64,000 bases of DNA, taken from SZUA-547 sp963669265. GTDB taxonomy: Bacteria > Pseudomonadota > Alphaproteobacteria > Rhodobacterales > Rhodobacteraceae. Positions 53,579 to 60,075 of the stretch are shown here, piece after piece. The notes beneath the pieces are model-generated. The model was not told the origin of the DNA. It did not search any database and saw only the letters and a list, made by a program, of their open reading frames with translations. The translations under genes and the position numbers were made by a program. How positions within the stretch are numbered: the first letter of the stretch is position 1; each line of letters starts with the position of its first letter. The stretch is taken from NCBI GenBank assembly GCA_963669265.1, contig OY769916.1, positions 124,001 to 188,000 on the forward strand. Reading direction: 5' to 3'.

Positions 53579-54940
53579 ATGGTTCATTTTACAGTTCAGT
53601 CAAAAATCATCTGCCCGTGGTCGCACGAAGCCAGGCTCCCAAAAGTGTTGGTGTCCAAGCGCGATGCGTCGCTTCTGCGCGAGAAATCTGAAAACCTAAG
53701 GATCGCTGTAAAGAGTCGCGGAATATTTGGTGTTATTTTTGGAGTGATCCGAATTAGAGCCCAGGAAGATTTTCCAGTAGGAACAAAAATCCTCGCGTCC
53801 GAATCTAATTTGCTATCTTTTCAAATAAACTATAAGAAATCGTGGCCAATAATATCGTTTGGAGCGACATCCGAGTGCATTAAGAAAACTAATTTTTTGT
53901 TTGTTGGCCGCTGTCCGCTTAATAACTCTATTACGGTAGAGTTGAATTGCGAAAAAGATGCAGCCGCATTGAAGCAGCCGTTTGCCGAACTGGTCCCGGT
54001 GCCAGGCGTCGTCGACGGCGCGCGCCCCAAGAATCGACACATTGAAGAGATTTGGGACGCTGTTTCATCTTTGACTGCAAGCTCTAGCGATATTGAGATC
54101 GATCGGCAGTGGCGAGATTTGATGGCGTCAGATCGCTGTAAAAACTCAAGAGAACACTTTCTATGGCTGAAGTCGGCAATACTTGTGGATGCGTTGAAAT
54201 CTCGAAACTATCGCCTGAATAGAAATCGTCTGCGAAAACTGCGGCAGTTATTGGCGGGAGAGTCTGAGCTCGGCAATTTCAACGAGATCCTTGCCTATAT
54301 TAATACCAAGATTAGTCCGGTGATCATTGGACCCCACGGGTATCGCGTTGCTCCAAGTCAGGTCAATCAGCACGAATTGTTCGCTGAACTTTCTGAGATG
54401 ATGAACTTTTTGAAAGAGAGAGGGTATCCGGCCTTCCTGAATTCGGGAACTTTGCTGGGACTTCATCGAGACGGCCAATTGATTCCGCACGACGATGATC
54501 TCGATATCGGCGTCTATTTCGGCGACTGTTCGATCGATGAACTTGTAGAAGAAAACTCGAGTCTTTTGGCGGAAGTCGAAAAGAGATACTCTTTTATTTT
54601 CAAGGGTCTTGGCGCATTTGGCGCGGTGAAATTGAAGAGCGGTGTCGAAGTCGATATCTTTCCTGCTTGGTCCAGTGGCGACAAATTCTATGTGTATCCG
54701 TATATGTTTGGTGAACTCGACAAGTCTGAAGTGATCCCATTGAGTAAGGCGCCTTATTTTGGATCAGAGCTTGATATTCCGAAAGGTGTCGAAAGTATCT
54801 TGGCTGTAAACTATGGAGAAAGCTGGAAAAATCCGGATCCTATGTGGAAATTCGACTGGCGCGGATCCAAGAAGCGTTTTCATGAGTTTTTGGGCGCGCA
54901 AGCGGAATTCAACAAGCGGAAAGAAACAGCCGGAACATGA
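53579..54940 (+). CDS. LicD/fukutin-type phospho-ligand transferase
   Basis: A 453-residue protein. The C-terminal 180 residues are a LicD domain: FLNSGTLLGLHRDGQLIPH then DDDLDIGVYFGD near residue 305, with the acidic metal motif, and GAVKLKSGVEVDIFPAW near residue 355. LicD proteins transfer phosphocholine, and the related fukutin and FKRP transfer ribitol phosphate, from CDP-activated donors to glycans. The N-terminal 270 residues match no domain I recognise. GC content is visibly lower than in neighbours, with AATAAT and TTTTT runs, suggesting transfer. AGGGTAAG about ten bases upstream supports the ATG. It overlaps the cytidylyltransferase by ATGA. Confidence 0.82.
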   Translation: MVHFTVQSKIICPWSHEARLPKVLVSKRDASLLREKSENLRIAVKSRGIFGVIFGVIRIRAQEDFPVGTKILASESNLLSFQINYKKSWPIISFGATSECIKKTNFLFVGRCPLNNSITVELNCEKDAAALKQPFAELVPVPGVVDGARPKNRHIEEIWDAVSSLTASSSDIEIDRQWRDLMASDRCKNSREHFLWLKSAILVDALKSRNYRLNRNRLRKLRQLLAGESELGNFNEILAYINTKISPVIIGPHGYRVAPSQVNQHELFAELSEMMNFLKERGYPAFLNSGTLLGLHRDGQLIPHDDDLDIGVYFGDCSIDELVEENSSLLAEVEKRYSFIFKGLGAFGAVKLKSGVEVDIFPAWSSGDKFYVYPYMFGELDKSEVIPLSKAPYFGSELDIPKGVESILAVNYGESWKNPDPMWKFDWRGSKKRFHEFLGAQAEFNKRKETAGT

Positions 54941-55335
54941 AAACCGCGATCACCTATGGAACATTCGATATGTTCCATATCGGACACCTGAACATCATAC
55001 GTCGTATTCGCGAACATTGTGACCGATTGATCGTTGCGGTTTCGACCGACGAATTTAATGCGGGCAAAGGGAAGAAGGCGTTCATTCCCTTCGAAGATCG
55101 GGTAGAGATCGTCAAGGCCTGCCGCTATGTCGATAAGGTCATCCCAGAAACGTCTTGGGAGCAAAAGCGAGAGGATATCCTTCGAGAGAAAGCGGATATC
55201 TTCGTGATCGGCGACGACTGGAAAGGCAAGTTCGATCATTTGAGCGACATTTGCTCGGTTATGTATTTGTCCCGAACGCCCGGCGTATCATCGACCATGC
55301 TTAGAAAGATCAGAGCGAGCGCCCCAGACGAGTGA
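54937..55335 (+). CDS. CTP-dependent cytidylyltransferase (TagD/glycerol-3-phosphate type)
   Basis: A 132-residue nucleotidyltransferase with the HIGH motif in ITYGTFDMFHIGHLNIIRR (residues about 5-23), RVEIVKACRYVDKV, FVIGDDWKGKFD near residue 90 and the RTPGVSSTMLR signature near 118. The length and these motifs match TagD-like glycerol-3-phosphate cytidylyltransferases, which make CDP-glycerol, but FAD-synthetase-like or other CDP-alcohol makers of the same fold cannot be excluded. The start overlaps the LicD gene stop (ATGA), so donor synthesis and transfer are probably coupled. Composition is intermediate between the AT-rich gene upstream and the host average. Confidence 0.88.
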   Translation: MKTAITYGTFDMFHIGHLNIIRRIREHCDRLIVAVSTDEFNAGKGKKAFIPFEDRVEIVKACRYVDKVIPETSWEQKREDILREKADIFVIGDDWKGKFDHLSDICSVMYLSRTPGVSSTMLRKIRASAPDE

Positions 55336-55435
55336 CAGAGCAGATCGCTCGGCCACGCATTCTGCGGCCCCATCTGGACCATTGCGGCCCGCTCACCTAT
55401 ATCTGACCCAAATACTAGAGTTTGGAGTTGAGCGC

Positions 55436-55807
55436 ATGGATGCGTCGACTGAATCTTCCCAACCCGCCGAAGGCGAGCCGCTGATTGGCCCATCGAGCGA
55501 GGATCATCCGCTTTATGATGACATCGTCGAGGCGTGCCGCTCAGTGCATGATCCGGAAATCCCGGTGAATATCTACGATCTGGGCCTCGTCTATCAGATC
55601 AAGATCGATGAGGAGAACAATGTCGGCGTGCAGATGACGCTGACGGCGCCGGGATGTCCGGTCGCCGGAGAGATGCCAGGATGGCTCGCTGACGCGATTG
55701 CCCCCCTGCCCGGCGTGAAAACCGTGGATGTGCAACTGGTTTGGGAGCCGCCCTGGGGCATGGAGATGCTCTCTGACGAAGCCCGACTCGAACTCGGCTT
55801 TATGTGA
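55436..55807 (+). CDS. sufT: SUF system protein SufT (MIP18/DUF59 family)
   Basis: A 123-residue DUF59 protein starting MDASTESSQPAEGEP. The domain has YDDIVEACRSVHDPEIPVNIYDLGLVYQIKI, VQMTLTAPGCPVAGEMPGWL with the conserved cysteine, and VQLVWEPPWGMEMLSDEAR. SufT/MIP18 proteins help deliver or mature Fe-S clusters. GGAG upstream fixes the ATG at 55436. It is followed after eight bases by the SufA-like gene. In relatives this pair normally follows sufS; here sufS is more than 40 kb away and on the other strand. Confidence 0.93.
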   Translation: MDASTESSQPAEGEPLIGPSSEDHPLYDDIVEACRSVHDPEIPVNIYDLGLVYQIKIDEENNVGVQMTLTAPGCPVAGEMPGWLADAIAPLPGVKTVDVQLVWEPPWGMEMLSDEARLELGFM

Positions 55808-55815
55808 GGCGCGAT

Positions 55816-56178
55816 ATGTTCGGAGTTCCCGGAGCTACGCCAATCACGATGACCCCTGCCGCTGTCACGCAGATCCGTAAACTGATGGACGGATCCGAAG
55901 GGCGCGTGCAAGGCCTGAAGATCGGCGTCAAGAAGGGCGGCTGCGCCGGCATGGAATATGTCATGGAGTACGCTGAGGAGGTCGGCGAACACGATGCTGT
56001 CGTCGAGCAAGACGGCGCCCGCGTGTTGATCGCCCCCATGGCCCAGATGTTTCTGTTCGGCACCGAGGTGGATTACCAGACGTCTCTGCTGGAATCCGGC
56101 TTCGTGTTCAACAATCCAAACGTGGTCGACGCATGCGGCTGCGGCGAGTCGATCAAGTTCGCTGAAGCCGACGCCTGA
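55816..56178 (+). CDS. sufA: A-type Fe-S carrier, SufA/HesB-like
   Basis: A 120-residue A-type carrier that accepts clusters from SufBCD and passes them to targets. MTPAAVTQIRKLM opens the HesB-like domain, GLKIGVKKGGCAGMEYVMEY carries the first cysteine and NPNVVDACGCGESIKF the C-terminal CGC pair near residue 105. The ATG at 55816 with GAGG five to six bases upstream is preferred over a GTG at 55804 that overlaps the sufT stop. Whether it is SufA, IscA or ErpA by function cannot be decided; the neighbouring sufT favours SufA. Confidence 0.92.
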   Translation: MFGVPGATPITMTPAAVTQIRKLMDGSEGRVQGLKIGVKKGGCAGMEYVMEYAEEVGEHDAVVEQDGARVLIAPMAQMFLFGTEVDYQTSLLESGFVFNNPNVVDACGCGESIKFAEADA

Positions 56179-56191
56179 CGCTGACCATCTT

Positions 56192-56530
56192 ATGGCGGTC
56201 AGCAAAGAAACTCTTGAATACGCGAAAGATCTGTTCGGCGGGCTTGGACCGGTGACCGCCAACCGCATGTTCGGCGGCGCGGGTCTCTACTCCGAGGGCG
56301 TCATGTTCGCCCTGATCGCGTTCGATGAATTCTTCATGAAAGCAGATACTTCCCTGGCGGCGAAGTATGAGGCTGCGGGGTCCGAGGCTTTCGTCTATGA
56401 CACCAAGAACGGCCCTCGCCGCATTGGCGGACTCTGGCGCCTGCCGGACAGCGCGCTGGACGATCCCGACGAGGCGCTCGACTGGGCCCGGCAATCATTA
56501 TCTGTGGCGTTGGCCGCGAAGAAAAATTGA
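56192..56530 (+). CDS. TfoX N-terminal domain protein
   Basis: A 112-residue protein consisting of the TfoX/Sxy N-terminal domain alone: YAKDLFGGLGPVTANRMFGGAGLYSEGVMFALIAFDEFFMKADTSL, then YWRLPDSALDDP-like text near the end. Full-length TfoX regulates competence in gammaproteobacteria; stand-alone N-domains are common in alphaproteobacteria and have no known role. It starts 14 bases after the SufA-like gene and ends 12 bases before tpiA, so it is probably co-transcribed with both. Confidence 0.88.
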   Translation: MAVSKETLEYAKDLFGGLGPVTANRMFGGAGLYSEGVMFALIAFDEFFMKADTSLAAKYEAAGSEAFVYDTKNGPRRIGGLWRLPDSALDDPDEALDWARQSLSVALAAKKN

Positions 56531-56542
56531 AGCGAGGAACAT

Positions 56543-57286
56543 ATGACCCGACGCAAGATCGCCGCAGGCAACTGGAAAATGAATGGGCTCGGCGCCTCGA
56601 TCGCAGAGCTTGAGGCGTTGAAGGAGGCGGACGCCTCGAATTGCGACGTCATTCTGTGTCCTCCCGCGACGCAGATCGCAGCCTTCGCCGCCAACGCCTC
56701 GGGAAGCGCCGTGCAGATCGGCGGACAGGATTGCCATACGGCCGCCTCAGGCGCGCATACGGGCGATCTTTCTGCTGAGATGCTGGCGGATGCGGGCGCC
56801 AGCGCCGTCATCGTGGGCCATTCTGAACGACGCTCAGATCACGGAGAGAGCGACGCGGCCGTACGCGCCAAGGCCGAGGCCGCCTATCGCGCAGGCCTGC
56901 TGGCGATCGTTTGCTGTGGCGAGACTGAGGCGGAGCGTGACGCCGGTAAGGCCGTCGATGTCGTGACTGGTCAGCTTGCGGGCTCCCTGCCCGACTCGGC
57001 GACGGCGGTGTCCACGGTGGTCGCCTATGAGCCGATCTGGGCGATCGGCACGGGGCGCGTGCCTGAGAATTCGGATATCGCGGAAATGCACGACGCCATC
57101 CGCGCTGCGCTGACCGCCCGGTTCGGCTCCGATGGCGACGGGATGCGCATACTCTATGGCGGCTCGGTCAAACCGGGCAACGCGGCCGAGATCTTCGGCA
57201 TCTCAAATGTCGATGGTGGCTTGGTCGGCGGCGCCAGCCTCAAGGCTGCCGATTTCAGTGGCATCATCGCGGCGGCCAACGGTTGA
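56543..57286 (+). CDS. tpiA: Triosephosphate isomerase
   Basis: A 247-residue TIM barrel interconverting dihydroxyacetone phosphate and glyceraldehyde 3-phosphate. The catalytic lysine is in AAGNWKMNGLG near residue 11, the histidine in VIVGHSERRSDH near 95 and the glutamate in VAYEPIWAIGTGRVP near 165; the phosphate loop is ILYGGSVKPGNA and GGLVGGASLKA. An AGCGAGG site precedes the ATG. A DUF1992 gene follows after 19 bases. Confidence 0.97.
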   Translation: MTRRKIAAGNWKMNGLGASIAELEALKEADASNCDVILCPPATQIAAFAANASGSAVQIGGQDCHTAASGAHTGDLSAEMLADAGASAVIVGHSERRSDHGESDAAVRAKAEAAYRAGLLAIVCCGETEAERDAGKAVDVVTGQLAGSLPDSATAVSTVVAYEPIWAIGTGRVPENSDIAEMHDAIRAALTARFGSDGDGMRILYGGSVKPGNAAEIFGISNVDGGLVGGASLKAADFSGIIAAANG

Positions 57287-57305
57287 ACGGGGCGCCAGGA
57301 CGGCA

Positions 57306-57635
57306 ATGAAGTTCAAAGATCTCGCGGAGCGGCAGATCAAGAAGGCTCAGGCCGAGGGTCAGTTGGATGGCCTGAAAGGCGCTGGAAAGCCGCTGCCAGA
57401 CGAGGGGCATGGAGATTTCGCTGCTGCGGCCGGTTTTAGGGTCATGGCCGAGGCTGGCGCGCTTCCAAAAGAGATTGAGCTGAAGAAGGCGGTCGACCAG
57501 CAACGCGCGGTTCTGCTCGCGGAAACCGCGCCTGACGCACGCAAGAGAGAGATGGCGAAGCTTGCAGATCTGGAGTTGCGATTGGCTATAGAAGTGGAAG
57601 CCCGGCGCAAGTTCTACAAAACCTCCGGCGCATAA
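57306..57635 (+). CDS. DUF1992 (DnaJ-C28-like) family protein
   Basis: A 109-residue protein with the family opening LAERQIKKAQAEGQLDGLKGAGKPLPDEG and the helical continuation GALPKEIELKKAVDQQRAVL. It corresponds to the domain also found in eukaryotic DNAJC28 and in YhdN-type bacterial proteins; no J-domain is present. Function unknown. The frame is open upstream inside tpiA, but the ATG at 57306 gives the family N terminus. It ends at a bidirectional terminator. Confidence 0.88.
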   Translation: MKFKDLAERQIKKAQAEGQLDGLKGAGKPLPDEGHGDFAAAAGFRVMAEAGALPKEIELKKAVDQQRAVLLAETAPDARKREMAKLADLELRLAIEVEARRKFYKTSGA

Positions 57636-57636
57636 A

Positions 57637-57661
57637 AAAGGCGGCCCTTGCGGCCGCCTTT
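57637..57661. terminator. Bidirectional intrinsic terminator
   Basis: GGCGGCC (57640-57646) and GGCCGCC (57652-57658) form a seven-base-pair GC stem with a five-base loop, flanked by an A-run before and TTT after, so it can end transcripts from both strands. It separates the tpiA-DUF1992 unit from the converging HHH-protein gene. Confidence 0.8.
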
Positions 57662-57689
57662 CTCGTCCCTCGCGAATTCTTTCGCGTTA

Positions 57690-58382
57690 TTAGGCCATCT
57701 GGCCTTTCGCCTGAGCGATCCAGTCGTCGCGGAACGCGCGGCCTTTGAAGCTCGTCAGGTTCTCGTCGACCCACTGCAGCTCTGCCTGGCTGAAGCCAGC
57801 GATCTGCTCGAAGGTGTAGATGCCGAGACCGTTCAGCATGCCCTCAAGCTTCGGGCCAACGCCTTTGATGAGCTTCAGGTCGTCGACTTTGGCCGGCGGC
57901 GCGTCGAACAGCGTCGCGGGGCGGTCGGTGGCGGCTTCAACCTTGGCCGGGGCGGCCTCGATTTTGGCTTCGACGGTTTTGGTCTCGACCGGGGCCTGCT
58001 TCACGGCCTTGGCCTTCGGCTTCTCGATCGGCTCGACCTTCACTGCCTTGGGCGCCGCAACAGGCTTCGGGGCCTCGACCTTCTTCGCGACTTCGGCTTT
58101 CTTGGGGGCTTCAGCCTTCTTCGCGGTCACGGCTTTTTTCGGCGCAACAGCTTTGGCTTTCGGCTTGGCGGCCGGTTTGGCTTTTTTCGCCGGCTTTACG
58201 ACGGCCTTCTTGGGCGTCAGAAGGTCAAAGTTCGGGGCGAAAGCCTGATCGAATTTGAACATGTCGGCGTAGCGGTACTTCACACCGAAAAGCGGGGCCA
58301 TCGGCGAGAAGCTCATCCAGAAAGAAACGTCCAAGGGGTTGCCTTCGACCGCCTTTCCGGCAAACGGGTTGTAATTCATCAT
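57690..58382 (-). CDS. Lys/Ala/Pro-rich protein with C-terminal helix-hairpin-helix domain
   Basis: A 230-residue protein in three parts. Residues 1-55 form a compact hydrophobic and aromatic N terminus (NPLDVSFWMSFSPMAPLFG). Residues about 55-165 are a low-complexity basic stretch of Lys, Ala, Pro and Val resembling histone H1-type tails. Residues about 170-230 hold a helix-hairpin-helix domain (LKLIKGVGPKLEGMLNGLGIYTFEQIAGF) like those appended to NuoE and L21 in alphaproteobacteria. The whole protein is not one I recognise. AGGAG seven bases upstream supports ATG 58382. The promoter carries a TGC-rich element. Nucleic-acid binding is likely; the role is unknown. Confidence 0.75.
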   Translation of the reverse strand: MMNYNPFAGKAVEGNPLDVSFWMSFSPMAPLFGVKYRYADMFKFDQAFAPNFDLLTPKKAVVKPAKKAKPAAKPKAKAVAPKKAVTAKKAEAPKKAEVAKKVEAPKPVAAPKAVKVEPIEKPKAKAVKQAPVETKTVEAKIEAAPAKVEAATDRPATLFDAPPAKVDDLKLIKGVGPKLEGMLNGLGIYTFEQIAGFSQAELQWVDENLTSFKGRAFRDDWIAQAKGQMA

Positions 58383-58409
58383 TAAGCGCTCCTGATTTTT
58401 GATTGCCGG

Positions 58410-58440
58410 ACAATACGCATAACGCGTTGTGCATTGCAAC
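58410..58440 (-). promoter_or_regulatory. Promoter with TGC-rich operator for the HHH-protein gene
   Basis: On the minus strand TTGCAA (58439-58434) and TATTGT (58415-58410) are 18 bases apart, a plausible promoter with the start site about 20 bases before the ATG. The -35 box is embedded in GTTGCAATGCACAAC (58440-58426), which contains the palindromic core TGCAATGCA and matches GTTGCGGTGCACAAA at 30658-30672 in 12 of 15 positions. A shared regulator with the M23-bactofilin promoter is suggested. Confidence 0.5.
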
Positions 58441-58536
58441 AAAACTTATTCGCCTGTAAATGCTTGCGGTCACCTGTTGTAAATTGGTTCGTAATTTCCA
58501 TTTGCACAAGCCATCTCTGAAGTCGAAAATCACGAC

Positions 58537-59430
58537 TTAAACCCGAATTTCTTCATTTTCTTCAACGCTTAATCCGTAATATACCGCAAGGCGTTGCAGG
58601 GCGATCTTGAGAACGACTTTTCCAGATCTTGCGGACCATCCCATTCGTCGCTCGGTCGATTCCAAGCCTTCCAGAAAACAGCATGCGCGCAACGCAGCAT
58701 CGGACAGTCCGGGGCCAAGCGCGTCCATCGCCGCCGCGAATCGCTTGCGCGCGTCGGTTGGCCCCATCGCCGGAGAACGCGCGCCAGGAGCGTCGCCGGA
58801 TGGCGTGAGAAAGCTGCTCCAGTTCTGCGCAATTCGAGGTCCGATTTGCGCACGTTCAAAGTCGTCGCGAAGGCGTTCGCCCGCTTCGACTTCCGCCTGG
58901 GTCAGGAACCGCGCGCCGTCGGGACCTTTTCGGCGCGCCAGCCAGCCGAGCGGGCTTTCGCCGATATTGACCCTTCGGGTCCTGGGCTTGCCGGTGTCCT
59001 CATCGGCAAATCGGCGCTCGCCATCGAGTTGGTGCTGATAGGCGAAGGCGCTTGGGCCATCCTGTTGCGCTGATTTTTCCCGCGCCCGACCGGTCAGCCT
59101 CGCCAATCGCGCGCGTCCCATCTCTGTGATCTGGTACTTGGCGGCGCCGCCCTGTGAATGACGCCGAGCGATCAGATCATGTGAGCGCATCCTCTCGAGG
59201 AGGTCCCGATGCGCCATGGCGACGGGTTTCGCATAGTTGTTCGAGGGGCTGAAGACGCCGGCCTTATCGACGCCCTTCGCCGCGAGGAGGAACGCATTGT
59301 CCTCTTCCAGCTTGCGCAGAATATGTCGGCACTCACGATCAAACGCGTTTCTGGACTGCGCGGAGAGCGATTGGTCGCGTTCGTTCGTGGATTTGGTTTC
59401 TGACGACGAGATGGCGTTGGATTGGACCAT
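58537..59430 (-). CDS. DUF6456 family protein (helical, DNA-binding-like)
   Basis: About 297 residues. The N-terminal half has a winged-helix-like segment (RDLLERMRSHDLIARRHSQGGAAKYQITEMGRARLARL), and the C-terminal part is the DUF6456 domain with PLGWLARRKGPDG, VEAGERLRDDFERAQIGPRIAQNW and CCFLEGLESTERRMGWSARSGKVVLKIAL. The family is widespread in alphaproteobacteria and of unknown function; DNA binding is suggested by the helix-turn-helix region. The start is the ATG at 59430 with a GGGGG run upstream. It is divergent from a DUF6477 gene, a pairing I recall in Rhodobacterales. Confidence 0.82.
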   Translation of the reverse strand: MVQSNAISSSETKSTNERDQSLSAQSRNAFDRECRHILRKLEEDNAFLLAAKGVDKAGVFSPSNNYAKPVAMAHRDLLERMRSHDLIARRHSQGGAAKYQITEMGRARLARLTGRAREKSAQQDGPSAFAYQHQLDGERRFADEDTGKPRTRRVNIGESPLGWLARRKGPDGARFLTQAEVEAGERLRDDFERAQIGPRIAQNWSSFLTPSGDAPGARSPAMGPTDARKRFAAAMDALGPGLSDAALRACCFLEGLESTERRMGWSARSGKVVLKIALQRLAVYYGLSVEENEEIRV

Positions 59431-59611
59431 GTGACCCCCAAGGTGTTTCAACAAACCTCGTCTTAAGGTTGTAATATTAAGGCCGCATTATCCACCGCAA
59501 CGCCTAATGGACAGCGTCGGCGCTTAGGGCGGGCCTTGAGCTTTAGGCCGAGAGTCGCGCTAAGCGTGTGTAGGTCGCGACGGGCCTGGTGGAAATTCGA
59601 AGGAGAACAGG

Positions 59612-59995
59612 ATGACGTTTCAAGCCAAGACCGGTCACTTCGAGCAACCGGCTACGGTGATTGAATTTCCAAAGGCTGTGCGCGGCGAGGAGGTTGCATG
59701 CGCCGCTGGAAGGAAGGCAAATCAACTGGGGAGCGCCAAAAGTGATCTGCGTAGACCGCCCACCCTTATCCGGGCGGCGAAATGGCGGGCGGCGCGATAT
59801 CAGCGCGGCCGCGACCTGCCCCGCCTGGCGTCGGGTCTCGCCTCCATGCGCGCTGGATCCAGCGGTTTGCTCGCTCGGTTGATGGAGATCGAGGACGAAT
59901 GCTGGCGGGCTCTGAAAGATGGCGCTTCGGTCTATACGCCAGAGCGTCACGTCCTCGCCTTGGCGGCGGTTTTGGCTGAGCGAAGACCCGTCTAG
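59612..59995 (+). CDS. DUF6477 family protein
   Basis: A 127-residue basic protein with LRRPPTLIRAAKWRAARYQRGRDLPRL in the middle and a helical C-terminal part (SGLLARLMEIEDECWRALKDGASVYTPERHVLALAAVLAE). This matches DUF6477, a short alphaproteobacterial family of unknown function. GGAG lies upstream of the ATG at 59612. It diverges from the DUF6456 gene across about 180 bases that hold a direct repeat TTAAGG (59463-59468 and 59477-59482), perhaps a shared control site. Confidence 0.78.
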   Translation: MTFQAKTGHFEQPATVIEFPKAVRGEEVACAAGRKANQLGSAKSDLRRPPTLIRAAKWRAARYQRGRDLPRLASGLASMRAGSSGLLARLMEIEDECWRALKDGASVYTPERHVLALAAVLAERRPV

Positions 59996-60075
59996 CTCGT
60001 CTGGACAGAGGGAGCGACGCTGAGTACCGTCCGCGCTCGCAATCCGTCAGACCTTCGCATGGATCATCCCCTCCC

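Noticed and set aside
59463..59482. A CtrA binding site between DUF6456 and DUF6477
   Set aside because: TTAA half-sites are ten bases apart instead of seven, so the consensus is not met.
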